DNA of 64,000 nucleotides from Urechis unicinctus (taxonomy: Eukaryota; Annelida; Polychaeta; Xenopneusta; Urechidae). Both the position numbers and the translations under genes were made by a program. Within the stretch, counting starts at the first letter, position 1. Every line of letters starts with the position of its first letter. The stretch spans positions 33,453,287-33,517,286 of the forward strand of contig CM067344.1 of assembly GCA_034190875.2 (NCBI GenBank), in the 5' to 3' direction. The notes under the pieces were generated by a model that saw nothing but the letters and a program-made list of their open reading frames with translations, was not told the origin of the DNA and ran no database searches. Positions 14,930 through 27,480 of this stretch are shown one piece after another.

Positions 14930-15260
14930 CCAATTTTCTTAGGAGCGCCTATCTCGTAGCATCTTTTTATATTTTAGATATAGTCGCGTGGATTGCAGAA
15001 TCCATAACCGACCCTAATGAATCACTGTGGGAGATACACAGTGGTGTGATAAGGCAATCTGAAAAATCCCCAGCATACCCGACCAATCATTCCAGGGGTC
15101 AAATAACCGTTTTGGTTGGTGTTTACTTTCCCAAGCAACACTTCTATAATCATGGTAGCTTGTGAATGCTGTTGAATGCACAATGGTTCGATAAAAGATG
15201 ACCTTCAATTGTAGTGTTTTGAAGGGGAAGTGTACGTTGCATATTATTTTAATATCTGAC
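14930..15260 (+). repeat. Dispersed repeat D, copy 2
   Basis: Diverged relative of 13,490-13,840, about 1.5 kb downstream in the same orientation (AAGGCAATC, CAGCATACCCGACCAATCAT, CACTTCTAT and GCACAATG in order). Confidence 0.72.
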
Positions 15261-16884
15261 CACGGACAGATAAACGAACGAATATATTTAGAATTGTCGC
15301 AATGGTGTTGTAATATCATTTATGACACGCAGTGAACTTGATCATCACAGAAATTTATCTATAACGACTCTGAAATAAGACAGTGTTGTTCCTATCATGT
15401 TCTCATATATGAATAATATGTGATGAAATCTCGCTTATTTGGCATATTGTTCGAGTGTTATTCCTTGAAGTTAGATCTGCCAACGCGATTGCTGCCTTTT
15501 CAAACCACTGTATGTACAAACATGATACATACATATAGCGTGCAGGTGCATCATGCGTATATAAAATGCAATGTAACAGGGGATGCCTAGCTGATATCCC
15601 ACCGAGTTACATCCACGTGATGTGGGAATTACTCTATCCAAAGTTAATACAGAATGGGATTGACTCACGAATCATCAAGGAAGCTAGTCAAAGAAATTTG
15701 TCTAACTTTCGCGCGTCAAAAGTAAAAATAGCTGTTCAATTCCATTTCTTCACACTATTTTTTTCATACTCATGTTATTGTTAATGATATGTGGTCGGCA
15801 GAGTCATAATCAGGCCAAATGTTTACAGGAAGTGCCTCAAAATTGCAGTTTTAGAAGAATTGTGGCATCATATGTTTTGAGCAAATATTTATCTCTAATC
15901 CACTGCCTTTTATGGCAGTTGAAAATCAGCTTACCATAAAAACTTTCTCTGAAATGTAACTTATGACTACCCTCTGGCTCACCGTTGTTAATCACAGAGT
16001 AAGGCCAAATAATTGGTGTTTAACTTCTCCCTCGCAATACCACATTCCGCACATTAATCTTGGTAATCTAACAACGTTTTGTTTCACAGTCGTAGCATGT
16101 GGCCTGATGTCGTTTTGAAGAAAACTTGAAGTGACACAATTGAACGGTCATGTGGCAATAAAAATCCAAGAATCCGATTGTATATTTGTTTTGAAAGCGG
16201 CTTTTTTTTTGGTGGTATTTACCTAGCTCTAATCTCGTACAAAGAACTTTGTCAGACAATGAAGTCCCGATTATGCTTACAATGAACGTATAAGCAACAA
16301 CGGGATCGATATCGAACCGAAAATCCAGGTAATTAGGACATGTATATCGCAATAAGAATACAGTCACGACCGAAGCCTTACTGTGTTGCAAATATATATA
16401 TGTTTTCATTATTACATATGTGTTTATGACACGATACAAACATGAGATGCTATTGACGCATTTCATATTGAAATAATACTATTAATTATGCACCTTATAT
16501 TAATCCACATGAATATCATTGCCAATTGGGAGACAGCAAGGGGAGTTGTCCAATTCTCGCAATCATCCTTTTCTATAACCGTCGCGACATCACTTCACTT
16601 CGGCGTTGAAAATTGCCGTGAACACTACCATTACTTTGATGTGGAAGGTGGCTTCTTCGATGGTCTTTTGTCGCGATTATTAATGATGAAGCGATCAGCA
16701 ATAATGAGGTTTTTCCTCGCGAAATCGTCTAATACAACTCTGCTTTTAATGATGCACATTCCTATGGTTAGCTAAGATATGAGAAAGAATATTAATGTTT
16801 TTGTACCCAATTCTATCTTCCGATGAAAAGTACATCAAGAAAACATACAAGCATCTCGAATCGTTTCTAACTGCTTTGGCCCAT

Positions 16885-16960
16885 TCAGCCAGCTCAGTTG
16901 GCAAAGTGGTGACTTGCGTAGCCTAGTATTGCACATGTTTACGGCTCTTTTCCTTCCCTC
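16885..16960 (+). other. tRNA/SINE-like A-box remnant
   Basis: CAGCTCAGTTGGCAAAGTGG contains the Pol III A box TGGCAAAGTGG (16,899-16,909), matching TGGCNNAGTGG. No B box lies at the right distance. A decayed SINE head is possible, as is chance. Confidence 0.25.
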
Positions 16961-18099
16961 ACTGATTTCTAATGGCGCGGATGGTTATGTAAAAGCGGAA
17001 GGTCAATTTACTCTGATTATTTGTACCCTGGTTGATGGTTCACTACTATGTTGTTCGACCCTCGTCTCAACATTGGCGATAATACGTTAGATAAACGTCC
17101 AGGCATCACAATCATTCTCATTCATACCCGTTGCAGCATCACATATCTGCAAGGAGTGCCGCAAACCTTTGTGTATGTTATATTATAACATCGCACTCTC
17201 TAGTTTATTGTCAGCGACACTATTGACTAGTAATATGATATCAGCTGCAGTGTCTTTACCGTAATTAAGGCAACACAAATGGGTAGCAAATTGTCACTGC
17301 TTCCGGTCGAAGCAGTTACCTTCTTGAAGTATATGGTCAATATTGCTATTATATCTTTGCAAGACAAGTGACTTTAAGTTAAAATAATGTTTGAAGCATA
17401 GTCAGGGTACATTTGGTAAGGTCGCCACGAGGGGGACCGATCCATAACACGCTACGTTGGCCAGGTAGACACAAAACAATATACTTCAACAATGTGCGAA
17501 AGTCAATGATCTAGAGATTAAGGTCGCCCTAGGTCACATGGAGTTAATGCAATTTGGCTAGAATGTGTATATAGCCGCAGAGGTCGTTGTGTATGCTGCC
17601 GAGCTGGACAAAGGTCTATGGCAAGAAAAGACTGTGTATGCTGATTACTTTGCACCACACTATTAATCTGATCTAATCCAATGCCTTGCAACAGCTAACA
17701 TCCGATAGCCGCGCACGAGACCAATGAAATTACCGAATTCAAGGTCAATAATACATTCCGCCTCTCATAAGAGAAATGATCAAAACCCTGTTACAACAGT
17801 GGCCATGACCTAAGTGATCAGCAAAGCCCTAACAAGTACAACTTCATGATCAACAAAGACTGCCGATGCATACAGATCATTTCATACAAAGTGTCAAGTG
17901 AGATATATCAACACAAAAGTATATTATATGTTATGCAAATATGAAATGAAACGGCACTTTTGAGAATTGCCACATATTCAAAAAATTGGTTGAATATGAT
18001 CCACTCGATATACGTACGCATTCTTTAAATGCAATCGCCTCAAAGTTGTAGTTTGCAATATTCTTTAAAATACACTTAACACGTGTGTTGTTAACATAT

Positions 18100-21040
18100 G
18101 CAGTTTACAATAAAAGGCGCATTAATATTATTGACAACAAATCAGACCTCAACAATATCAATGTAATCTATGTCCAAAATAAGAGAGTATTGTACGTTGC
18201 ATCAAATGTTGGTCATAAAACAAGTTGTTCCATCACTGGAGCAATTACAAATATTAGGTCGGGTTGTGTGTAAGTCACGATCGGTGGTCTTTCTAGACTA
18301 GCTCGTATATTGCACAATCCCATTCAGCACCCATTGCGATTAATGAATACGCACTCTGATTTGCAGAATGAAAAGCAAATTGCTCTATCCATAGAATATT
18401 TCACTAGAAACTATGTAGCGCTGGGGATTATTTAGATCCTATCAGTGGATGCTGTAGCTTGCATGAAAACGAGCAAACACGATAAAAATATAAACTTTGT
18501 TTTATCCATGGTAACTTTCTCAACCTATCGAAGATTTTTATCAGTGCGACGTACGTGTACGTGTTAATCTTTTGTCAACAGAAACTTGATCATTATTCAT
18601 GTAATTATTGTGCATATTCTACCAGCAGCCGTAAAAAAAATTATTCGGTGTACATACCCCGTTTTGCATTCACTAAAAAGTGTCCATTTATTCAGGGGAC
18701 CTGGGAAACTAAACATTACTATACCATAAAAAGCATATGCCAAATGTGGGCAATGTTAAGAGATGAATTACTTATGGTTGGTACATACATGCAGTAGAAG
18801 CCTCTTATAACATGTTCAAATGGGCGTATTGTACTAGGACAAAACCGGGGGCTATTTCAAGCCACCACACCAATAAATGATTTGCAATACTGCAAAGGTA
18901 GCTTACTTTAGTCATCTTATAAAAAGTGGTTTAATCGGAATGAGAAACTTTTTTGTTGGCAACAATTCCCTTAGCTACTACAAACAAAATAATGCTCACT
19001 ATCGCCGTTATAGAGAAACCTGACTCTAATTCACGGCTGGCCTTCGGGCTACGTAAATAACAGAAATGAGTAGAAATTTGATCAATTGCACCCTAAAGAC
19101 ATTGTAATCTTCATCAATAAGCGTATGCATTAGCATGAGGCAAAAAGCTGGAAGAAAAGAGTTTTATTGTGCAATCAACGATGGGAAAGCTCGGTCGCTC
19201 AGCGCCACGCGTCGTTGTTGGCACTGGCGACTGGTGCTTTGCTGAAGAATAAAGCACTCACAAATAAAGCTTTATCTGCCCGTGTGAAATAACTAATTGT
19301 TTGGGATTGCATAAGCATTTGTCAAAAAGGTAAGTAAATGTTACTCGGGAATAGCAAACATATTTTGCATTATGTCCCCCGGCTCAAAATACTCCATATT
19401 TGCCCAGATCAATCTATATGCTGTCAATATTCCTTTGGAATCATGTTTTATGACGTGCTGTGAATGAATCTAAGCACAATTGTGTAAAGCGATTGGCGGT
19501 ATATATCTTTGCGTAATGAGAGTTATATAATGCTATACTCTCAATGCTAGTTGCAGATGACTGCCAATGATGGGTCATCTTTATGATTTGCAACCTTTAC
19601 ATTTTGATATTACATTAAGGATTGTCAGAATAGCAAGCAGCTTAATTTCAAATAACCGTCCATATATTATAAGAAAGGGATATAAGTGTAACAAATTTCA
19701 CGAATGAAAACACCGCAAAACTCACTGATTAAGCAATATTTGCAGCTCTGACATATTACACACTGAATTTGAATAATAATAATAATAACATGTAATCGTC
19801 ACAGCATGGTGTCGCTCAATGGATCGTTTTTGTGTATCCATATTCCAGGATATTTCTATACTGTCGACCAGATAATTATAAACTTGATGATGATGGCAGA
19901 TCTTGCTCATACCTCACTTTTTATTGTACAACACAAGCAGAAAGTTGCGCTTGGTTGTAGCTTTACCTAGGATAGGATCGCATCACCTCTCCTTAACAAT
20001 ACTACTATTGGTTTATTCCATACTCTATGTATTTTAGGCCACTGCATCTGAATATGCTGAATGAATAGGACTTGATGAAGTATAGTTTCTCATTAAAAAA
20101 TTAACATTTGATTTATACTGCCGCCCTTCTGGCAGTCTTATTAGTAGGACCAAACAAGCCCTTGGTCGATAGCACCCCGTAGACATATTTATCCCAATCA
20201 ATAAGCGTAGCCATCGGCATTGGCTATAGATTTGGGTCTTGACCCATTAAGGCCCATTAAGGGCCAGTGCTAAGATTCGGTTTGAGAGGTATTTTGCCGG
20301 AGCCTGCTTGTTTATGCCTTTTGGATCGCCAACAATGTTCCCCCGCTCGATCGAATCAGGGTCGCTTAGCAGTATTGATAGTTTAGGAATGTAATTGACC
20401 TTGCAATTGCGTTGTGCGGTATTGCATAACCTGTCTGGTATAGCCCTCGATTATATCGTTTCTGATTTACATGCTGCATGTATAACACAGTTGCATGCGT
20501 TTTATAAAAAATCATTAGGTCACCTCAGTGTACCAAGCCAACAGCAGCTAAATGTCATTCTAGAGACAACTGATTATTCGCACAGAGCAAATGTTCTGGT
20601 TGTGATTATTGAAAATTACGCAGCATTAGTTCGTATATTATGCCGTTCCGTTAGAGAAACGACAAGGGAAAGCTGCTACTTGAATTTAGTGCCAACGTTT
20701 TTTAAATTTATATAGTAGTTATTCAATTTATACTCTTATATTCGGATATATAATCTCTTTCTGTAAGGCGAGATATACCGACAGCTTGTAATGCGCACAA
20801 AAAGCAAATGCATGGTAGACAGTACTCATTGAAGTTTGTAAACGCCTTGTGATCTGTGGTATCCTTGTCATTCTACCCGATGTTGACGTCATACGTAGGA
20901 TGTCAGTCTGCCTACAACGGGTATATACGTCTAGCACCCTATGATGGCATATTTTTTGCTACTTATTTAACAGTGAATATTTAATTGCAGTTTTGCCTTG
21001 CAGCTTGACGTTTGCAACCGTGAGCAGCAACATAATTGAG
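18100..21040 (+). repeat. Duplicated block A, copy 1
   Basis: Non-coding sequence homologous in direct orientation to 41,440-47,680. Anchors: TACGTTGCATCAAATGTTGG (18,193) versus its near copy at 41,462; AAAAAGCTGGAAG at 19,142 and 44,068; the TCTTATTAGTAG region at 20,138 and 46,415; GACAGCTTGT at 20,780 and 47,088. Divergence is high, with many small indels, so the duplication is old. No gene is evident inside. Confidence 0.8.
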
Positions 21041-22504
21041 TTTAACCTTGGAAAACGCGAATAACGACTACACCTCCCAAAGTTTTGCATGATGTATACC
21101 TTTAATCGCGAAACTAAAATGTAAATATTGTATCAGCAGTTCTTTGATTCATCTGCAAGGTCCTGTGTTGACAAAATCTAAAGAGCAATGTGCATCATCT
21201 AGACATTATGGTCAGTTGATTTGCGAAGAGTATTTGACAATGAATATACTACAATATGCATTCGGCGTCTCGATCAGTGCCAAATTTCCTACAGGAAAAA
21301 TGCATGCCATTCAATCATTATTTCGGTGTAAACATGATCTTTTTGGTAATGTTGAAGAATTGACGTACCCCTTTTATGCATGATACTCTGGGACAAATGA
21401 TTAAGCCATTGATCAGGAAGAACGATAAGGCAAATAATCTATTGCATATGTTTACCATCGTCGTATTCGAAATAAATCAGTAATGCACGCGTTAATTACA
21501 ATTGAGCTTCAAAATACCAAATACAGCATAATTCTCGCCTCACAAGCTTTATTCGGTCTTTTGCTTCGATAAATATATAGTTGCAATGTATGTAAGACGG
21601 ATATATGTATTGAACATGTTATTCAGTGCACTGGAAGCGTTGATGTCCGTGTGCATATGTTTACGCCAGTGAATGGGAGTTGTATGTCGTCAAAACACAT
21701 CTGATTTTAAATCTAGATATAAATGTTTAGGCTATAATTAAAAGAGTACAATTGGAGATAAGCGGTGTGATTAACTAATTATTACGAAATATAACACCCG
21801 AAACAGATTCTAGGTATAGTTACCACAAATATTTGCATCTGTTTTTGTTATTTTCGCGGATGCAATTTCAACGTCGATGCTTTCTTTTGAAGGCGTCGTA
21901 GCATAGATTATAATAATTTGCTTATAAGTAAGCTTTAACAGGGATTTTACAATAATCCTGCACAATGGGTGAGCATTGTTTATATAAGCGGCATTTTGCG
22001 AAGTAATTCAGTATCGCTCAATTTCCGATGCTAGACTATCTGTCATATTCATGGTTTTGAAGCAGTTGTCCTGAAGCCATTTGGTTAAAAACTGGCCGCA
22101 TAAATACTGCATATACACAACGTTGTATGTGGTATATTGGTCGCATGTAAAACTGGGTTACTTGCAAATTACGGACAGACACGACAGCCAACGTTAGCTG
22201 AAGTCCGTCTGTTGGCTGAAAAAAAACGTTTTATGACCATGAACAATTGTTATCCATTGCCAACCACTGAGATTTCAGGTAAAACCAGCAATGTCCCCTA
22301 TCCACCCTGTGATGATGTTATGTAATAGGGTGTGTAATTCTTTTGTCTTCCATGGTTGGATATGCAGCATTTATTGACAAGCGGTACCCATGCATTGTCC
22401 AGCAATCCAGCATAAGCATTATATCGTATGGCAAATATAACTACTTGTGCGACTGCACAGTCATAGCCGCAGTCTAACCGCATACCGTTATTGGCTCCCT
22501 TTGT

Positions 22505-22546
22505 GGGGGTTGTGGGAGGGGCGGGGGTCACGCGGGTCAGGATGGG
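22505..22546 (+). other. G-quadruplex motif
   Basis: Runs of 5, 3, 4 and 5 guanines (22,505-22,527) separated by loops of 4, 1 and 1 bases, followed by two more GGG runs (22,534 and 22,544). Short loops predict a stable quadruplex. It lies between blocks A and B, with no gene nearby to regulate. Confidence 0.8.
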
Positions 22547-22849
22547 CAGTACAGATTCGGCCTCCAAGCAGGAATTATCTCTCTTCCTCTCGCTAAAAGC
22601 CAAACGATTTTTTTTTCAAACATTTTGGCCCACCTTCATGATATTCAACGAATAAAGCATTTTGGACTCCTGTGTACGCCTACTGCTGTGTTGTCTTGTT
22701 GATTTATAACTAAGCAATTTCAACTGCAACTTCAAGCACAACAATGACTGCGCTAAATGAACAACCGTTTTATACACTTTTTCTACTTTTAACGTAAAAG
22801 GAGATCGTGTCATCACATATATACACGCCAGATGTCCCCACAGAGTCCA

Positions 22850-24800
22850 ATTACAATGATGGTGAAAGATAGCTATTCCGAATCGTAAGATCGCCAACCG
22901 CTTAATGATTAGCCGTATTCCAACCACAGGCACATGTCACGTTGAACTCATATTTACGATGCGTTGTGACCAGGTGGCTATTTCATTATAATAATATGAG
23001 CCCAAATCGTATGTTTACTTGTCCTTACATTCACTGTTTTACGACAAAATATGTGCACATGAAATGGGCTTTTGTGTGACTGTTATGACTGCTTTGGGGA
23101 AACTGCATGCGTAACTTCTCATTACTAGTTATCTTTAACTCTCTACGGACTATAAGCGCTGGATCTAGTGAGGTGAAATCATAAGAATAGGAAATAAGAT
23201 GATGTATCAGCCTTGTACCAGTTGCATGTCAGAGTCATCTTATGAGACAAGAATATAAAGGCGTCATAATCCTCTTATGAACATATGTCAGTATTGACGG
23301 CATATCAAAGATGCTCTCTTACCAAAAGTAGACCCTTGTGCCGACTATACAGCTCTACCCAACGAGTATACGACTGTATGGAGGATTGTCATAGATCTAT
23401 TGAGAATGGCATTTGTGTAGTATGGGAACAGACTTTACTGCTATGAAGTCTGCCACTGTCGTGTTCTGACCTCAGCAGCGGACTGAAACAGCTAATCTAT
23501 TTGTAGCAAAACATTAACCCTCGCTGCGGAGGTTGATTGGCGCTATTGGACGTTCACAGGTATTTAACCGGGTGCTGTTATTATATTAATTCACGTTAAA
23601 GTTATTAGTAGGTAAGATGTCGACACCGAGCGCATGCTTAAAACCTGCCACTAAGTGTTCTCTTATAATTGTATGTCGCGTCCGAATGGCACTGACATAT
23701 TAATTGGCCAACATCGCGGTATTGCCACGTTGTTGCTATAGACGACAAAACCTATGTTTCACGCCACATATTCTAGAAGATAGCTTGAGGCTCTATCCAG
23801 GAAAGCACACAGATGGGGCGACAATGCGTGATACAGATCAGGTCACAGTTGCGAGAGGTAAACCGTTCAAAGAACTATTTACATTATAATAGTGATACAA
23901 TGTGTAATCCTAAGATACCACAGGCTTTGCATATCTCATGAGCAAGCAATCAATCAAATAGAAGCTTCTGTAGGAAACGAGCATCAAATAAAGCCATTAT
24001 TTACACAGCATAAGAAAGCTCTATCCTGCTTATTCGGGGCAATACAAACAATAAAATATAATAGCATCAATATTAAAACTGTTGACTGAGTTCACTAATA
24101 ATTATCAATTATCTACACTTAAAGCTTCCAATACTTGGGCTAAGCTAAAAGAAAACGAAACCCTACAGCACCAGCGAATAACTATTACGTGGAATCATGA
24201 TAACACGGTTAATTTGACTTCCCAACGGCATTGCTGTTTTGTTAATTGTTGAGGCAATGAAAATGTTCTACGCGACTAATCGGTCTAATTGCAACCAATG
24301 CATATATCTCATCGCAGGTAAATGCGGCCAGGATAATATATGCGCATTAATCTATTTATGTGTATGATTTGCTTCAGACGACTTCGATGAACACAATGAT
24401 ATGCGTGTGTCATCAATTATGATATTTCCTGCGGTCACTACATTTTAATGTTTTGCTTATACGAAAGTCCAGTTTAGGCGTACGTGTTTTTGTCTGTTGC
24501 TTACATTGCACAATCAACCCATTTGCTTAGGGGATCGGCATTGTCCCCGTTGCAGATGTACCTGTACATATCGTATTCTGCCCACGTTTCTATAGTGACT
24601 AAGCAAATGAATAAGGGAAATCCGAGCAGTACGAACCGCTGTGAGCAATGTGGTTCTGATTATTAAAATAGATGTTCCTCTGCGTCCTTATAGTAAATGA
24701 GTTTAATGAGGTATATTTATATAATATTTACAACGTTTGAGAACCTTCATTGATGAATGGTAACGTTGTCGGGGTTGAAATGCCGTAAACACATTTGTAG
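22850..24800 (+). repeat. Duplicated block B, copy 1
   Basis: Homologous in direct orientation to 58,010-60,450. Anchors: CAGGTGGCTATTTCATTAT at 22,972 and 58,063; GTCAGTATTGACGGCATATC at 23,287 and 58,384; TTACATTGCACAATCAACCC at 24,501 and 60,157. Copies differ by many substitutions and short indels. No gene recognised. Confidence 0.83.
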
Positions 24801-25176
24801 TGACTGAGCTATCGTAAATGCTGTGCTTTGCGGTTCTGGAGGAAGCTCGAGGTACGCATGTGTTATAAGGTTTCGAATGAATAATACGTGCTGATTACAC
24901 TGAATGGATACATAAGAAACAAAAAACTTTGTTCTCGTATTGTTTGACTGCTAGGTGAGAATCATCATGAAAAGGTAACTATAACCGACCTTCCAGTGAC
25001 CATCAATATGCATTCAGCGCGTGTAATGTTTCTGGATCTAAGTATAATTTGGCCCTGAAGCCGCATTAACAGCTTCATGTGCACATTAATAAGATACTCA
25101 TTTCATGGTGGGGTTCCCTGCTACCTTTGGGAGTCGACTTATATGCAGATTGAGTGATATAAATATCCACCGACTA

Positions 25177-25210
25177 CTTGGTTTGTTCGGCAACCTTAAT
25201 CAAGCAAAGT
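25177..25210 (+). repeat. Direct repeat flanking a 385-bp GC-richer segment, copy 1
   Basis: CTTGGTTTGTTCGGCAAC followed by a short variable stretch and ATCAAGCAAAG; the same is found at 25,596-25,630. Confidence 0.8.
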
Positions 25211-25595
25211 GACATGTTTTCTCATATTTATATATCATGCGCGTAATGTTTTGTTTATGCATGATCACGTGGGTATATTGGGGAAAGAACACAGAGACGC
25301 GGAGCCGAGTGTCTTTCTCCATATCATCCGCGTGACCATGCGATAACGTACTTATGCGATGGCACCGACACGCGATAATTAATGCTGTATCCTAATAATG
25401 ATAATAAGCGTCAACCTATGATATGTAAGGTATCTGCCTGGGATCTTTAAATGGAGAGGTAGTCCCCTTAACCCCCCATTGGGCCTCAGCAGTTCGACTT
25501 TCGCGCCTAAGCATGATTCCTGGGGGGGAGTGGGATAATACCCGTGACTTCCAATATCCACGCAACCAGATTAGCGGCTGGCAAGGCAAATGACT

Positions 25596-25630
25596 CTTGG
25601 TTTGTTCGGCAACGTTATATCAAGCAAAGG
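25596..25630 (+). repeat. Direct repeat flanking a 385-bp GC-richer segment, copy 2
   Basis: Partner of 25,177-25,210. The DNA between has GC-rich patches (GACGCGGAGCCGAG, CCCCCCATTGGG, TGGGGGGGAG) unlike the surroundings, so it may be an insertion or a diverged tandem unit. Confidence 0.75.
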
Positions 25631-25745
25631 CCACAGAGCAGTTTTCTCTGTGAGGGACCTTCTCTGGATGCGGGATTGAGGTCAGCACGGCAATTGAGGC
25701 GATATAAAAAGAGCTGTATTAACTGAGAGTAGGGTTATGCGATAA

Positions 25746-25892
<147 letters not shown>

Positions 25893-26879
25893 GTATGTAT
25901 GTTGTTTGTTCTGGCATCATCATACTGCAATCGGCAATATGGCGTATATAGAAAATATATATCTCCCTACGGATCATATAACACATTAATTTAATATATA
26001 ATAGATATATGGCCAAAGCTCATATATCACACACATGACCGTTTCTCACAGGCGACGAAGATTCTGACATTTTCTACAATCTATGTTGACCAATAATGGT
26101 GGACGGTTGGGTTCATTGAGTATACTTCTTAGCATTTATTTTGTAATAGGGCTGCACAGTCACAATACACATCTATGTCCATATTGTTGATATTAAACTA
26201 TTTAGACCCCGCTCAGCCTCTTTAGCATGCTATCAAAATGCATGTGTACACATACAACGATTATGTCACCAAACAAGCATTACCGATACCCGGGCACATG
26301 TTTTTACTTGAATGGGATACACAGAAGTTCTACCAACATTGACGACACTCCTCTTGGGTGTTTTGATAAACGACTTTCTGTTCGCGTGATTTCAACATCA
26401 CAAGAAGGTGATGCTGTGTCCGTCTGGAACGCATTATTTCATGGAGTTTTCTCGCAAATAAAAAACATTTTGATTCGGAAATTATTCAACGTGTTACTTA
26501 AAGCTTACGCGGGCTTGTCCATTAACTTTCCATTTACTTCCGACCAATCGATTGGGTCACCATAAGCCGGCGCAAAGCATGCATGGTCCACCTTTCTGAC
26601 CGAGCAATATATTGCCACGCTTGTAACATGTTATACTAAGCGCTCTAATGCGTTTACAATAAATGCGTCGAATGTTGTCCCACGAGGGAGTGGTTTACTA
26701 TTAATTTTATATCGTTTCTTCGAGAATTTGTTGTTTTACCAGAATTCTTCAGAGGGCGGTATTCATTTTGATCGCTTTGCACGACTGTGACATAGAATGA
26801 TGTGCCAATATGCAAGTACCAGGATTGTAATAGTTTAGAAAACTGGACTATTGTTTATAATTATATACCCGCGAGTTAC

Positions 26880-27480
26880 GCTTCTAAATTACAGAAATCA
26901 CAACTATAGGTTGTATATGCTTGCCATGAATTAACGCGAATTCACAGGTATCTGCTTTATTATATATGTCATGCTGACATGGCGGTATGCTGTTCTGCAA
27001 TAAATCAAAGTGATAGAACTGCTCCATCAAATGAGTCATTAACCTACACAACAGAAGCCAAACTAGCAATTTTAACTTACAAGTTTTTTGTATTATTTTG
27101 CAATCAATTCGTTCTTATGCACTACAGACAGGTTTAATGTGCATGCAGGGAAAGATGACTAGACTGAGATCAAGATATGTGAGGAATGTCAACTTTCTTT
27201 TGTTGATAACAGAGTGCATCGATGCATCGGTAGCAAATTGACGGATTGGTCCTGCTTGTGATGATTCGTGTTTCACGACAACGTTGCGTTGTTATCCATT
27301 TTTGTTAGGGTATATGTGGTGCAGAAAAAACGTATTTGTTCTAGTTATCAATGTCTCATATTCTGGATCATTTTAGCGGTTAGAAAATGCTATCAAACCC
27401 AATGATTGCTATAAATGTGCAGGCAGCTGTTTGAACATTGAATATCAAGCTACTTACCATCGCCAAACAAAATATTGTAT
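26880..27480 (+). repeat. Duplicated block C, copy 1
   Basis: Homologous to 62,940-63,560. Anchors: ATATATGTCATGCTGACATG (26,962) versus its near copy at 62,991; TATATGTGGTGC at 27,311 and 63,341; ATATCAAGCTACTTACCA at 27,442 and 63,501. It follows block B in both copies. Confidence 0.8.

Larger units (their letters stand above)
12691..18099. other. No gene seen apart from repeat D
   Basis: Open frames of 90-130 codons at 13.4-13.8, 14.8-15.3 and 16.1-16.5 kb have no family motif. The first two coincide with repeat D. Confidence 0.65.

Noticed and set aside
16068-16466. 132-codon minus-strand open frame
   Set aside because: No motif recognised and average composition.
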